Assembly: GCA_016926235.1 (NCBI GenBank)
Contig: JAFGOZ010000005.1
Span: forward strand, 1-47,437
Length of the DNA: 47,437 nt
Origin: Bacteroidales bacterium
Lineage (GTDB): Bacteria > Bacteroidota > Bacteroidia > Bacteroidales > UBA10428
Direction: 5' to 3'
Below, piece after piece: positions 7,709 through 17,364 of the stretch. A program made the translations under genes and the position numbers. Below the pieces are notes generated by a model. That model searched no databases. It saw nothing but the letters and a program-made list of their open reading frames with translations, and had not been told where the DNA came from. Positions within the stretch are counted from its first letter, which is position 1. Every line of letters starts with the position of its first letter.

Positions 7709-9313
7709 ATGAAAGTATTTACATACACTACATTACTTATTGGAATCCTTATTTTGTTTACCATGTGCCAAACCGGGGCTGACAAGAGTTCTCCTGAACA
7801 ATTAGCCATTGAGAGACTTGTATTTGATGAAGAAGAGGCACTGGTGGGCGATATATCATCAGAAGATTTTAACACCGAGGAATATGAAAGGATATATGAA
7901 AATCCGTTTATGTTGGCAGCTCAAAATCCTTTATCAACCTTTTCTATTGATGTAGATAACGCATCATATTCTAACATCCGCAGATTTCTTGAGAACAACC
8001 AGCTTCCTCCAAAGGATGCAGTGCGTATTGAGGAAATGATCAATTATTTTGACTACAATTATCCCCAGCCAGATGGTGAACATCCTTTTTCCCTTTACAC
8101 GGAGGTTAGTGAAAGCCCATGGAATGACAGCACCAAGCTGATCCACATTGGTATTCAGGGTAAAAAACTGAATGACAAAGAAATAAAACCAAATAACCTG
8201 GTCTTTCTGATTGATGTTTCAGGGTCTATGAATGACAGGAATAAACTTCCCCTGGTAAAACGCTCGCTAAAAATGTTAACCAATGAACTTGACGACAAAG
8301 ACCACGTTGCAATAGTTGTTTACGCTGGTGCTGCAGGTTTGGTTTTGCCATCTACTCCTGCCAGCGATAAGTTTAAAATTATTGAAGCTATTGACCAGCT
8401 TTCTGCAGGAGGTTCAACAGCCGGTGGGGAAGGTATTGAACTTGCTTACAAAATTGCAAAAGAGAATCTTATTGACGGAGGAAACAACCGCGTTATCCTA
8501 TCAACAGACGGGGATTTTAATGTGGGTATTTCATCCAACGGAGACCTTATAAGACTTATTGAAGAAAAACGAAAAGATGATATTTACCTCACCATCTGCG
8601 GATTTGGTATGGGTAATTATAAAGATAGTAAAATGGAACAAATAAGCAATGCTGGTAATGGAAATTACTTTTATATTGATAATGTAAAAGAAGCTGAGAA
8701 GGTGTTTGTTAATGATCTTAGGGCCAACATGTACACCATCGCCAAAGATGTAAAAATCCAGGTTGAATTTAATCCGGTTAATGTAAAAGCTTATCGTTTA
8801 ATAGGTTACGAAAACCGGGTATTAAAAAACGAAGACTTCAATGATGACCAGAAAGATGCCGGTGAACTTGGCGCAGGACATACTGTTACTGCAATATATG
8901 AAATAGTACCAGCTTCATCAGGAATGACAATTCCCGGGCATGATGACCTGAAATACCAGGATACTAAATTAACCAACAATGCTGAAAGCAAAGAAATAGT
9001 TACTCTAAAACTAAGATATAAGCCTATAGGAAGCGAGGAAAGCAAATTAATAACCAGTGTAGTTCAAGATAGTGAATCATCCCTTAAGAAAAGCTCTGAT
9101 TTATACAGATTTTCTGCTGCTGTAGCAGGCTTCGGAATGCTTTTAAGAGACTCTGAATATAAAGGAGATTTAGATTTTGAAAAGGTTCTTTCTCTTGCCA
9201 AAAGTGTAAAAATGGACGACCCGGAAGGATATATTCATGAATTTATAGAATTGGTAGAGACCGCTGAATTACTATCAGACGAGGAACTAACATCACAAAG
9301 TACTGAAGAATAG
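7709..9313 (+). CDS. vWA-domain lipoprotein (YfbK-like, with DUF3520-type C-terminus)
   Basis: This is an envelope-anchored protein of 534 residues. The leader ends in a lipobox (ILFTMC, Cys20), followed by an acidic linker and a conserved pre-vWA region (STFSIDVDNASYSNIRRFL, about 77-95). The von Willebrand factor A domain starts near 163 with the metal-site motif DVSGSM (169-174) and has later MIDAS elements (GGSTAGGEG, STDGDF). The C-terminal part, with alternating strands and helices up to DPEGYIHEFIELV, matches the YfbK/DUF3520 organisation. vWA proteins of this type are presumed to mediate metal-dependent protein contacts in the envelope; the partner is unknown. The start at 7709 is chosen over the ATG at 7628 because it opens the lipoprotein signal. 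It is divergent from the one-TM/lipoprotein pair, from which it may be co-regulated. Confidence 0.9.
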   Translation: MKVFTYTTLLIGILILFTMCQTGADKSSPEQLAIERLVFDEEEALVGDISSEDFNTEEYERIYENPFMLAAQNPLSTFSIDVDNASYSNIRRFLENNQLPPKDAVRIEEMINYFDYNYPQPDGEHPFSLYTEVSESPWNDSTKLIHIGIQGKKLNDKEIKPNNLVFLIDVSGSMNDRNKLPLVKRSLKMLTNELDDKDHVAIVVYAGAAGLVLPSTPASDKFKIIEAIDQLSAGGSTAGGEGIELAYKIAKENLIDGGNNRVILSTDGDFNVGISSNGDLIRLIEEKRKDDIYLTICGFGMGNYKDSKMEQISNAGNGNYFYIDNVKEAEKVFVNDLRANMYTIAKDVKIQVEFNPVNVKAYRLIGYENRVLKNEDFNDDQKDAGELGAGHTVTAIYEIVPASSGMTIPGHDDLKYQDTKLTNNAESKEIVTLKLRYKPIGSEESKLITSVVQDSESSLKKSSDLYRFSAAVAGFGMLLRDSEYKGDLDFEKVLSLAKSVKMDDPEGYIHEFIELVETAELLSDEELTSQSTEE

Positions 9314-9321
9314 CTTGAAGC

Positions 9322-9353
9322 AAAAAAGCGGCACCAACGGGATGCCGCTTTTT
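9322..9353. terminator. Bidirectional intrinsic terminator
   Basis: The stem AAAAGCGGCA/TGCCGCTTTT with a 9-nt loop is flanked by A and T runs on the two sides. It sits between the converging vWA gene (ending 9313) and RRM gene (ending 9376) and can serve both. Confidence 0.85.
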
Positions 9354-9375
9354 AAATATGTATTTTAATATTTCT

Positions 9376-9639
9376 TTATGAAATATCATAGTTATCATTC
9401 CCTGAATTTGCCATTTTAACCACTATTTCCCTGCCGGCAATTTCCTTCCCGTCTAACTCTTCTATTGCGGTTAATGCTCTTCTTTCGTCACGCATTTCAA
9501 CAAATCCATAACCTTTAGACCTTCCGGTGTTTTTATCAGATATAATTCTTGCAGTATACACTTCACCATACTTTTCAAAAAGTTGAATTAAATCCTCTTT
9601 CTGAATCCTGTAATCCAGATTCGCAACAAAAATATTCAT
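9376..9639 (-). CDS. RRM-domain RNA-binding protein
   Basis: This is a single RNA-recognition motif of 87 residues, with RNP2 IFVANL at 3-8 and RNP1 KGYGFVEM at 42-49 carrying the expected aromatic residues. It is nearly all domain with a short tail, like the small single-RRM proteins common in cyanobacteria and Bacteroidota. These are thought to bind single-stranded RNA and often respond to cold, but the targets are unknown. The ATG at 9639 gives the usual MNIFVANL beginning; a TTG two codons upstream is less likely. No operon partner is close: purL lies over 250 bp away and is transcribed in the same direction. Confidence 0.92.
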   Translation of the reverse strand: MNIFVANLDYRIQKEDLIQLFEKYGEVYTARIISDKNTGRSKGYGFVEMRDERRALTAIEELDGKEIAGREIVVKMANSGNDNYDIS

Positions 9640-9900
9640 GGTCAATAAAATAAAATTAATTGAAACGTAATGGTATTTAATTCTTAAAGATAAAAAAATT
9701 AACCTGTATTTATTACGCTGGCCCTAATTTTTTTCTTTAAAAAATGGTTAATTCAACTTTGACGAATTCCCTATTTTACATTCCGATTTTCAGCAATTTT
9801 ACTTCGTCCACTAAGGGGAGAATCTGAAAATCAAAAGGTTCCATTTAAGCAATAAGGCTGAGAAATGATTTATTTTCCATTATGTTATTTTAGAATTAAA

Positions 9901-12900
9901 TCATTGGATCTTTTGTGACTTTATCCATTCTCTGGCATTTACAAAAGCTTCCATCCATGGAGAAACCTCATCATTTTTTCGATTTTGCGGATAGTATGCC
10001 CAATTCCATGGATAGATTGCGCGCTCCAAGTGAGGCATCATGGCTAAGTGACGGCCATCCTCCGAACAGATACCAGCCACATTAAACTGTGACCCGTTTG
10101 GATTTCCCGGATATGCTTCATATGAATACTTCATCGTAACATTGTATTTATCTTCAGTATATGGAAATACAAATTTCCCCTCTCCGTGAGCAACCCAAAT
10201 ACCAAGTCTTGATCCTGCAAGTGACTTTAGCATCACTGAATTACTCTCAATAATATCCACAGAAAGAAATTCAGACTCAAACTTATGAGAGTCATTGTGT
10301 TTCATATGAGGTTTTTGATCGTGATCCGGAGTAACCAGCCCCAACTCTATCATAAGCTGGCATCCATTGCATACTCCTAAACTCAACGTATCTGGACGTT
10401 TATAGAAGTTTTCAAGACTTTGATTCGCACGATCATTATATAAAAATGCACCAGCCCATCCTTTTGCCGAACCTAAAACATCAGAATTTGAGAAACCTCC
10501 AACAAAAACAATCATATTTATATCTTCCAGATTTTCTCTTCCCGAAACCAGGTCTGTCATATGTATATCTTTAACATCCATTCCTGCCAGATACATCATA
10601 AATGCCATTTCGCGATCACCATTCACACCTTTTTCTCTAATAATAGCTGCTTTCACACCGCTGGCTTCTCTCCTGTCTAATTTAATTCCCAAATCACTGG
10701 CCTTACCAGAAAATTTTGGAAGAAATCTATAATCCTGTTTTAGTGTTTTGTAGCTATTGTATCTCTCCAGGGCTTTCTTTTCCCCCGATTGTTTTCTGTC
10801 CAAAAGGTATGATGTTCTGAACCATACATCTCTCAATTTTTGAATATCAAATTGCGTTTTATTTCCACCTTTTTCAATATACATTATCCTTTCATCGCAA
10901 GGATTTCCAATATTAGTGTATAAAATTCCAGCCTTTTTCAGTATTGCATCAGTGCTTGCAAAATCTTTCACTTGTATGATCAATGCCGGATTTTCATTAA
11001 ATACCATTTTTACAGTATCATCAACACCCAGAGAATCCAGGTTTACTTTTAATCCGCCTTTATCATTAGCAAATGTCATTTCAAGCAAAGCAGTTATCAA
11101 TCCACCGGAAGAAACATCATGTCCGGCTAATACCAATCCTTTTTCAATCAGTTCCTGAACTGCACCAAAGGCTTTCACAAAATAACCGGCATCTTTTATT
11201 GTCGGAACGCTCTTGCCAAGCGAATTTAACACTTGTGCCAGGCTACTGCCTCCAAGTTTTTTTGCATCTCTTGAAAGATCTATATATAATATCTGTGTAT
11301 CCTTATCATTTTCTACCACAGGGCTAACCGTTTTACGAATGTCGATGACTTCAGCGACAGCTGAGATAATAACCGTACCGGGAGAATATACAACCCCATC
11401 CTGATATTTTTGGGTCATAGAAAGAGAATCTTTCCCGGTCGGAATATTCAGACCCAGCGCAATGGCAAATTTACTGGCTGCTTCAACTGCCTCGTACAAC
11501 CTGGCATCTTCACCTTTATTTTTACATGGCCACATCCAGTTTGCACTTAGTGAAATACCTTTAATGCCATCCTGCAAAGGTGCCCATATTATATTTGTTA
11601 ATGCTTCAGCAATTGAAAGTACTGAACCACTTGCCGCATCAACAAGACCACTGACGGGAGCATGGCCTATAGAAGTTGCTATCCCGCTTTTCCCCTGGTA
11701 ATCAAGTGTAACAACACCCAGGTTATTTAACGGTAATTGAATTTCACCGCATGTTTGTTGAAGCGCAATTCTTCCGGTTACCGAACGATCAACCTTGTTG
11801 GTTAGCCAATCTTTACAAGCAACTGCCTCTAATTGAAGTACTAGTTCAAGATACTCATGTATTTTGGATATCTCATATTTAATTTCACTGTATTCTTCAA
11901 ATTCAGAATTATCCTGCATTACTGTTTTGGGCGGATTCCCGAAAAGATTCGCCAATTGAAGATCCATCGGCTTTTCTCCGGTTTTTACATTAACAAAGGT
12001 AAACTGATGATCCCCGGTAGCAGTGCCTATTACGTACATCGGAGCCCTTTCACGTTCGGCAATATGCTTCAATTTATCTATGTCCTTTTCATGTAAAACA
12101 AGCCCCATTCGTTCCTGTGATTCGTTTCCTATAAGCTCTTTAGCCGATAATGTAGGATCTCCAACGGGCAGGTTTTCCATATTTATTTCACCTCCCGTTT
12201 CTTCCACTAATTCTGAAAGGCAATTCAGATGGCCTCCAGCACCGTGATCATGTATCGAGATAATAGGATTTTCAGAATCTTCACCTAAAGCTCGTATTGC
12301 GTTATACACCCTTTTCTGCATCTCAGGATTTGATCTCTGGACTGCATTCAACTCAATTGCATTATCAAATTCTCCAGTAGCAACAGAAGATACAGCTCCT
12401 CCCCCCATACCAATTCGATAATTATCGCCTCCAAGTAAAATTACTTTGTCTCCCTTTTTAGGGTGACCCTTAATCGCATCCTTCTTATTAGCAAAGCCTA
12501 CACCACCGGCAAGCATGATCACTTTATCAAATCCAAATTTCTTGTCATTTTCTTCATGCTCGAAAGTTAGTATACTACCACATATCAGGGGTTGTCCAAA
12601 CTTATTACCAAAATCACTTGCCCCATTGGAGGCTTTAATCAGTATTTCCTCCGGTGTTTGATAAAGCCATTTTCGTGGCGGTTTTGCTTCCCATGCCCGG
12701 CCTTCCTCTACACGCGAATAAGATGTCATATATACAGCTGTACCGGCAATAGGAAAGGCTGCTTTACCCCCACCAATGCGGTCGCGTATTTCACCGCCCG
12801 ATCCTGTAGCTGCCCCATTAAAAGGCTCAACAGTAGTGGGAAAGTTATGCGTCTCAGCTTTCAATGATATTACCGATTCTATATCTTTAACCTCAAAAAA

Positions 12901-13593
12901 ATCAGCCACATCCTGACGTTTTGGTGCAAACTGCTCAATCATTGGCCCTTGAATAAAGGCACAATTATCCTTGTATGCACTTACGATACGATTTGGATTG
13001 ATCTGAGAAGTAAGTTTGATAAGTTGAAAGAGCGATTTTTCTTTAGCATCCCCATCAATTATAAAAGTGCCGTTAAAAATCTTATGCCGGCAATGTTCTG
13101 AATTAACCTGTGAAAAGCCAAATATCTCACTATCCGTAAGTTTCCTGCCAATATTCTTACTTAAATCTTCCAAATACATTATTTCCTCATTGCTCAGAGC
13201 TAATCCTTCCTGTTTGTTGAAAGCAGCTATATCCTCAATATAAATAATTGGCTGAGGCTCCCTTAAAATTGTAAAAATTTCCTGATTTAATCCATTGTAA
13301 ACTTTTTGAAGCATAGGATCAAACTCAGGATTAGTGTCGTTTGTCTTATAAAATTCTTCAATTCGCTCAATTCCTTTTACTCCCATGTTTTGTGTAATCT
13401 CAACAGCATTCGTACACCACGGAGTTATCATTTCCTTGCGGGGACCGATGAAAGTTCCCTCTACAAATTCGCCGTTAAGCTTTTGGGCATTCCCAAAAAG
13501 CCAGGATAGCTTATTAACTGTATTGTTATCTAAAGATCCGGATACTTTTACGGCAATCACCATCTGCGATTCCCCAGCGAAAAATTCAATCAT
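9901..13593 (-). CDS. purL: Phosphoribosylformylglycinamidine synthase (one-chain)
   Basis: This is the fourth step of purine synthesis: FGAR plus glutamine and ATP gives FGAM in the cytosol. The 1230-residue chain is the large single-polypeptide form. It has an N-terminal PurS-like part, a linker, and two AIRS-type ATP domains (first with SEHCRHKIFNG and TGSGGEIRD; later DHGAGG and DVSSGG). The C-terminal glutamine amidotransferase has its nucleophile in GVCNGCQ (first Cys at about 1075) with the later AHGEGKF and PHLERAIYP motifs. ATG at 13593 gives the typical MIEFFAG opening; the frame extends to a GTG at 13626, which is less convincing. It is not clustered with other pur genes here. A candidate -7 box and nested dyads lie upstream. 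Confidence 0.97.
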   Translation of the reverse strand: MIEFFAGESQMVIAVKVSGSLDNNTVNKLSWLFGNAQKLNGEFVEGTFIGPRKEMITPWCTNAVEITQNMGVKGIERIEEFYKTNDTNPEFDPMLQKVYNGLNQEIFTILREPQPIIYIEDIAAFNKQEGLALSNEEIMYLEDLSKNIGRKLTDSEIFGFSQVNSEHCRHKIFNGTFIIDGDAKEKSLFQLIKLTSQINPNRIVSAYKDNCAFIQGPMIEQFAPKRQDVADFFEVKDIESVISLKAETHNFPTTVEPFNGAATGSGGEIRDRIGGGKAAFPIAGTAVYMTSYSRVEEGRAWEAKPPRKWLYQTPEEILIKASNGASDFGNKFGQPLICGSILTFEHEENDKKFGFDKVIMLAGGVGFANKKDAIKGHPKKGDKVILLGGDNYRIGMGGGAVSSVATGEFDNAIELNAVQRSNPEMQKRVYNAIRALGEDSENPIISIHDHGAGGHLNCLSELVEETGGEINMENLPVGDPTLSAKELIGNESQERMGLVLHEKDIDKLKHIAERERAPMYVIGTATGDHQFTFVNVKTGEKPMDLQLANLFGNPPKTVMQDNSEFEEYSEIKYEISKIHEYLELVLQLEAVACKDWLTNKVDRSVTGRIALQQTCGEIQLPLNNLGVVTLDYQGKSGIATSIGHAPVSGLVDAASGSVLSIAEALTNIIWAPLQDGIKGISLSANWMWPCKNKGEDARLYEAVEAASKFAIALGLNIPTGKDSLSMTQKYQDGVVYSPGTVIISAVAEVIDIRKTVSPVVENDKDTQILYIDLSRDAKKLGGSSLAQVLNSLGKSVPTIKDAGYFVKAFGAVQELIEKGLVLAGHDVSSGGLITALLEMTFANDKGGLKVNLDSLGVDDTVKMVFNENPALIIQVKDFASTDAILKKAGILYTNIGNPCDERIMYIEKGGNKTQFDIQKLRDVWFRTSYLLDRKQSGEKKALERYNSYKTLKQDYRFLPKFSGKASDLGIKLDRREASGVKAAIIREKGVNGDREMAFMMYLAGMDVKDIHMTDLVSGRENLEDINMIVFVGGFSNSDVLGSAKGWAGAFLYNDRANQSLENFYKRPDTLSLGVCNGCQLMIELGLVTPDHDQKPHMKHNDSHKFESEFLSVDIIESNSVMLKSLAGSRLGIWVAHGEGKFVFPYTEDKYNVTMKYSYEAYPGNPNGSQFNVAGICSEDGRHLAMMPHLERAIYPWNWAYYPQNRKNDEVSPWMEAFVNAREWIKSQKIQ

Positions 13594-13625
13594 TATCTGT
13601 ATTTTATATGGTAAGAAATCTTGCA

Positions 13626-13633
13626 CAAAATTA
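13626..13633 (-). promoter_or_regulatory. Candidate -7 box for purL
   Basis: TAATTTTG on the minus strand fits TAnnTTTG and lies 33 bp before the ATG. It supports the start at 13593, since transcription would begin at about 13619. Confidence 0.35.
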
Positions 13634-13643
13634 TAAAAACAAT

Positions 13644-13673
13644 ACCAGAATAGAGATATTCTACCCTGGTAGA
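13644..13673. promoter_or_regulatory. Nested inverted repeats upstream of purL
   Basis: Two overlapping dyads are visible: AGAATA-GAGA-TATTCT and TCTACC-CT-GGTAGA. An outer ACCAG...CTGGT pair encloses the first. They lie where the -33 element of purL would be, so a purine-responsive repressor site is possible. No known consensus was matched. Confidence 0.3.
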
Positions 13674-13729
13674 TGTTAACATTCTTTACACGACTAAAAC
13701 CAACACCAGGACAATGGCTGAATAGCTGT

Positions 13730-14458
13730 CTATAGCTTGAAAACTATAGGGAAAATAAATTTTACCTTAACGGGTTCCCCATCTTTAATTCCGGGTATCC
13801 ACGGAGGTGAATTTATTATTATCTTCTTGGCTTCCCAATCATATTCATCAAGTATTCCGTGAAGAATTTTCACCTCTTCCGTCTGTCCAATTTCATTTAC
13901 TATAAATTCCACATAAATGGTACCTTCGGCCGGTGATTTTTTCTCAACTTTCGGAAATATAATATTATTATTTATGTATGCTCTGTACTTATCGTAATTA
14001 CCTCCTTCAAACACAGGCATTACATCAAGAGTTTTTATGGTATTTTCATCAATACTTTTTGAGGATGCTTTGCGTCGCTTTTTATCATGAGGTGTGTACA
14101 CTTCAGTAGCTTTATCTTCATTAAATGTAATCACAGCAACAGTATCTCTGCCTTTAATAAGGGCCCAGTCTCCCTCTTTTCTACCATTTATATATTGCCC
14201 GGTTGACCTGAAGTTTTTCCCGTTTAACAATGTCCATGCACCCTCCTTTTTACCATCCTTGTATTCCCCTAGTTCAATAATATTCTCCTTGTAATATCGT
14301 TCAAATTTCCCATGCTTTAATGATGGATTATCTTGATTTACCATATATAATTCATAAATATCATTGCATATGGTATCTTTTATCATGGATGATTCCTGTG
14401 AATACCCTTCTTTCAAGGATATAATTAAAATCGTAACAAATAAGATTCTATTTAACAT
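13730..14458 (-). CDS. MORN-repeat and TonB C-terminal domain protein
   Basis: This is a secreted or periplasmic protein of 242 residues with a signal peptide (about 1-20). Two to three MORN-like repeats follow (KHGKFERYY, GEYKDGKKEGAW, GQYINGRKEGDW, about 38-100), then a TonB C-terminal-type domain (MPVFEGG onwards, about 152-242, ending PPWIPGIKDGEPVKVKFIFPIVF). The pairing is common in Bacteroidota envelope proteins that are not true TonB energy transducers, since no N-terminal TM/proline-rich arm exists. The same TonB-C type ends the M56 protein at 40307-41896. Its function is unknown. It lies upstream of purL on the same strand but is separated by a promoter-like region. Confidence 0.8.
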   Translation of the reverse strand: MLNRILFVTILIISLKEGYSQESSMIKDTICNDIYELYMVNQDNPSLKHGKFERYYKENIIELGEYKDGKKEGAWTLLNGKNFRSTGQYINGRKEGDWALIKGRDTVAVITFNEDKATEVYTPHDKKRRKASSKSIDENTIKTLDVMPVFEGGNYDKYRAYINNNIIFPKVEKKSPAEGTIYVEFIVNEIGQTEEVKILHGILDEYDWEAKKIIINSPPWIPGIKDGEPVKVKFIFPIVFKL

Positions 14459-14663
14459 AGGTATATAAACTTAAGTATGGAATAAATTTAAGATTTTTCC
14501 TTAAATATATCATCTTCTCGTTGTAAAAAAATAGACAATTAATTATAATAACATGCGAACATTATTATTTGGTTTTCGTTTTTAAAAAATATTAACAATG
14601 TTTCATTCAATTGTATGTAATTCTTTAATATCTTTAAAACTTTCATTAAAAGAATATAATATT

Positions 14664-16151
14664 ATGAAAAACAGACTGGTATCTTTATCACATATTGCTC
14701 TCATCATTGCTTTGGTTACTATTAATTTACAGGCAATTACAGGACAAGGATATAAAATAAAACTTACCATAAAAGGAATGCCAAATAAAACCATTCTTCT
14801 TGGCCATTACTTTGCAAAAGACAATTTTGTAGTTGATGATTCTATTAAACTGAATGCGAAAGGAATAGGCATTTTTAAAGGTGATAAAGAACTCCCGGGA
14901 GGTATGTATTCTTTTGCTTCCCCTCCCAACAGGCTTTTTGATTTCATGGTTGACAAACAACAAGATTTCAGCATAGAAGCTGACACTTCAGATTTTTATA
15001 TGACAAAAAAAACAACCGGGAATATTGATGATGAGTTGTTTGTTGAGTATCAGAAATTTTTAGCAAATAAAAGAAAAGAAGCCCTGGAACTGCAGGATAA
15101 TCTGAGGGATACTAAAGATGAAGCAACCAAGAAGGACATAAAGGATAAATTATCCAAATTAAATGTGGAAGTAATTGATCATCAAAATAAACTGATTGAA
15201 GAACATCCGAATACTTTTTTTACAACTTTTATTAAAGCAACAATGAGAGTTGAAGTACCAGACCCACCAAAAGATGAAAACGGCAACATTATTGATTCTG
15301 CTTTTCAATATAACTACTATCGGGCTCACTATTTTGACAACTTTGATATTGGAGATCCTCGTTTAGTTCGGACTCCTTTGTTTGAAGAAAAATTCCAAAC
15401 ATACTTTGAAAAGGTATTGCTTCAAATACCAGATACCTTAATTCCTGAAATGGATAAGGCAATTGAAAAAGCAAGAGCAAGCGACGAACTGTTTCGCTAT
15501 GTACTGGTAAAGCTATTCAATGATTATGCACAAAGCCAGATAATGGGTATGGATGCTATTTATGTACATCTTGCAGAAAAATACTACATAAAGGAAGCTA
15601 CGTGGAGTGATACCACATTTATTAAAGACCTGAAAGAAAGAGTAGCAAAAGCCAAACCAAATCTGATTGGTCAAATTTCTGTAAACCCTCAACTGGTTAA
15701 AATATCTGCCGAACACTTTAAAGCTGCTGCTTCTGATCCCGAATTAAAGAAAAATCCATATGTAGGAACATTTTTCAATGTACACGACATTCCTGCAAAA
15801 TATTTAGCTATAGTATTCTGGTCTGCTGATTGCGGACATTGCAAAAAATCAGTTCCGGCATTATATGAAGTTTATAAACGCAAAAAAGATATAGGATTAG
15901 AAGTATTAGCTATTCACATGACCGGAGGAGAAGAAGGTAAAATTGAGTGGATTGACTTTATTAATAAGAATCAATTATATGATTGGGTAAATGCCTGGAA
16001 TCCTTATGATTTTAGTTTTAAAGCGGACTTTGATGTTGCTACTACAAACGTAATTTACCTGCTCGATAAAGACAAGAGAATAATAGCTAAAAGAATAGGC
16101 CCGGAACAAGTAGAAGAAATAATTGAATTTGAAGAGAAGAAAAACAAATAG
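14664..16151 (+). CDS. Thioredoxin-fold thiol-disulfide oxidoreductase (DUF4369/DUF5106-like)
   Basis: This is an exported protein of 495 residues: signal peptide (about 1-27), an N-terminal beta-rich domain of the DUF4369 style (IKGMPNKTILLGHYFAKDN), a long charged helical middle, and a C-terminal thioredoxin fold. The fold carries the redox pair Cys390-Gly-His-Cys393 within FWSADCGHCKKSVP. It probably reduces or exchanges disulfides in the periplasm, in the TlpA/ResA manner; the natural substrate is unknown. The start at 14664 is chosen because it begins the signal peptide, while the frame opens upstream at 14598 without leader-like sequence. The HD-hydrolase gene follows after 8 nt, so they are likely co-transcribed. 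Confidence 0.87.
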   Translation: MKNRLVSLSHIALIIALVTINLQAITGQGYKIKLTIKGMPNKTILLGHYFAKDNFVVDDSIKLNAKGIGIFKGDKELPGGMYSFASPPNRLFDFMVDKQQDFSIEADTSDFYMTKKTTGNIDDELFVEYQKFLANKRKEALELQDNLRDTKDEATKKDIKDKLSKLNVEVIDHQNKLIEEHPNTFFTTFIKATMRVEVPDPPKDENGNIIDSAFQYNYYRAHYFDNFDIGDPRLVRTPLFEEKFQTYFEKVLLQIPDTLIPEMDKAIEKARASDELFRYVLVKLFNDYAQSQIMGMDAIYVHLAEKYYIKEATWSDTTFIKDLKERVAKAKPNLIGQISVNPQLVKISAEHFKAAASDPELKKNPYVGTFFNVHDIPAKYLAIVFWSADCGHCKKSVPALYEVYKRKKDIGLEVLAIHMTGGEEGKIEWIDFINKNQLYDWVNAWNPYDFSFKADFDVATTNVIYLLDKDKRIIAKRIGPEQVEEIIEFEEKKNK

Positions 16152-16159
16152 CATTAGCC

Positions 16160-16819
16160 ATGCCCGGTAATGATGAAATAATTGAGCTGGTTAAAAATTA
16201 TGTAAAGGAAAAACTTCAAAGTACGGAAACAAGTCACAATTGGTGGCATTCATTCAGGGTATGGCAAAATGCAAAGCTCTTAAGGAAAGATTATCCTCAA
16301 TCTAATCTGTTAGTAATTGAAATATCGGCACTGTCGCACGATCTTATAGATGAAAAGTTATTTAATATTACAGACAATAATGAACTCTGTTTAAAGGATT
16401 TTTTGAAAGAACTCAGGTTGCCTGAAAACACTATTGTAACTATACTTGCTATTATAAAGTCTATTTCATACAAAGACTCATTTGAAATAACTGACTCTAA
16501 TAAAAGCATCGAATTCCAGATAGTTCAGGATGCAGACCGGTTGGATGCTATAGGTGCAATAGGTATTGCACGTGCTTTTAGCTATGGAGGGGCTTTAGGC
16601 AGAGAAATATTTAATCCGGAAATTACTCCTGAAAAATTCACCTCAGGTGATGAATATAAAAAATCAAAATCGCCTACAATAAACCACTTCTATGAAAAGT
16701 TGCTGCACTTAAAAGATGAAATGAACACACAATTAGCCAAAAACCTTGCTGAAGAACGACATGAAATAATGGTTCAGTTCTTAACCCACTTTAAAAAAGA
16801 GTGGAACCTTGAGAAATAA
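16160..16819 (+). CDS. HD-domain metal-dependent phosphohydrolase (YedJ-like)
   Basis: This is a cytosolic enzyme of 219 residues with the HD-superfamily metal ligands: His26/His30 in SHNWWHSFRVW, His60-Asp61 in ALSHDLIDEK, and Asp in QDADRLDAIGAIG (about 124). The DADRLDAIGAIGIARAF segment is typical of the YedJ/YpgQ group of small HD hydrolases, some of which hydrolyse nucleotides. The exact substrate cannot be told. The gene starts 8 nt after the thioredoxin-fold gene. Confidence 0.87.
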   Translation: MPGNDEIIELVKNYVKEKLQSTETSHNWWHSFRVWQNAKLLRKDYPQSNLLVIEISALSHDLIDEKLFNITDNNELCLKDFLKELRLPENTIVTILAIIKSISYKDSFEITDSNKSIEFQIVQDADRLDAIGAIGIARAFSYGGALGREIFNPEITPEKFTSGDEYKKSKSPTINHFYEKLLHLKDEMNTQLAKNLAEERHEIMVQFLTHFKKEWNLEK

Positions 16820-16899
16820 CAAGAAAGAAAACAAAAAATACATTTGGCATGATTTTAGCATCTTTCATTTTATGAATATTTTTTGTAATTTTTACAGCT

Positions 16900-17364
16900 A
16901 TGAAACGATTCAGATTTTTCAAGAAAAATTATTATAAGCATTTTTTTCAACTCACATTGCTTCTAGTGATAATTGGTTTCATCTCTTGTGAAACAGAAGA
17001 CGATGATTTTGGTGATCCCAGAGAGAGTATAGAAGGTTCATGGATATGTTCAGAGAATAGTCAATCCTTTGGCACGTCGTCCTATACGGTATATATTGAC
17101 CCCGATCCGGATGACTCCACTGCTGTGCGTATTGAAAACTTCTATAATTTAACTGATCTTAATGCTTATATATATGCAAAAATGAACGGTAACATCCTTA
17201 CATTAAAAAGCCAGGCCGTAAGCGCCAGGGGAAGCAACTGGATTATAAAATCAGGAACCGGCATTATTTCAAACAATAAGAAAGAAATAGAATGGGAGTA
17301 CCAGATTGATGATGGAAGCGGTGAAATCGATTATGTAGAAGCAACTTATACAAGACAATATTAG
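16900..17364 (+). CDS. Lipocalin-like lipoprotein, uncharacterised
   Basis: This 154-residue protein has a basic N-terminus, a hydrophobic leader and lipobox GFISC (Cys at about 30), then an acidic linker. The remainder (IEGSWICSENSQSF, NGNILTLKSQ, VEATYTRQY) has the alternating strands and opening GxW typical of small lipocalin-like lipoproteins of Bacteroidota. No ligand can be inferred. It lies 80 bp after the HD gene and may be transcribed with it. Confidence is good that it is a gene, low on fold. Confidence 0.72.
   Translation: MKRFRFFKKNYYKHFFQLTLLLVIIGFISCETEDDDFGDPRESIEGSWICSENSQSFGTSSYTVYIDPDPDDSTAVRIENFYNLTDLNAYIYAKMNGNILTLKSQAVSARGSNWIIKSGTGIISNNKKEIEWEYQIDDGSGEIDYVEATYTRQY

Noticed and set aside
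7525..7875. Minus-strand open frame across the vWA gene start
   Set aside because: It overlaps the operator palindrome and the vWA signal-peptide codons; the product has no recognisable motif.
14486..14506. Inverted repeat ATTTAAG-N7-CTTAAAT between the MORN/TonB-C and thioredoxin-fold genes
   Set aside because: Entirely A+T-rich with a 7-nt gap; could be chance in such sequence, so not called an operator.
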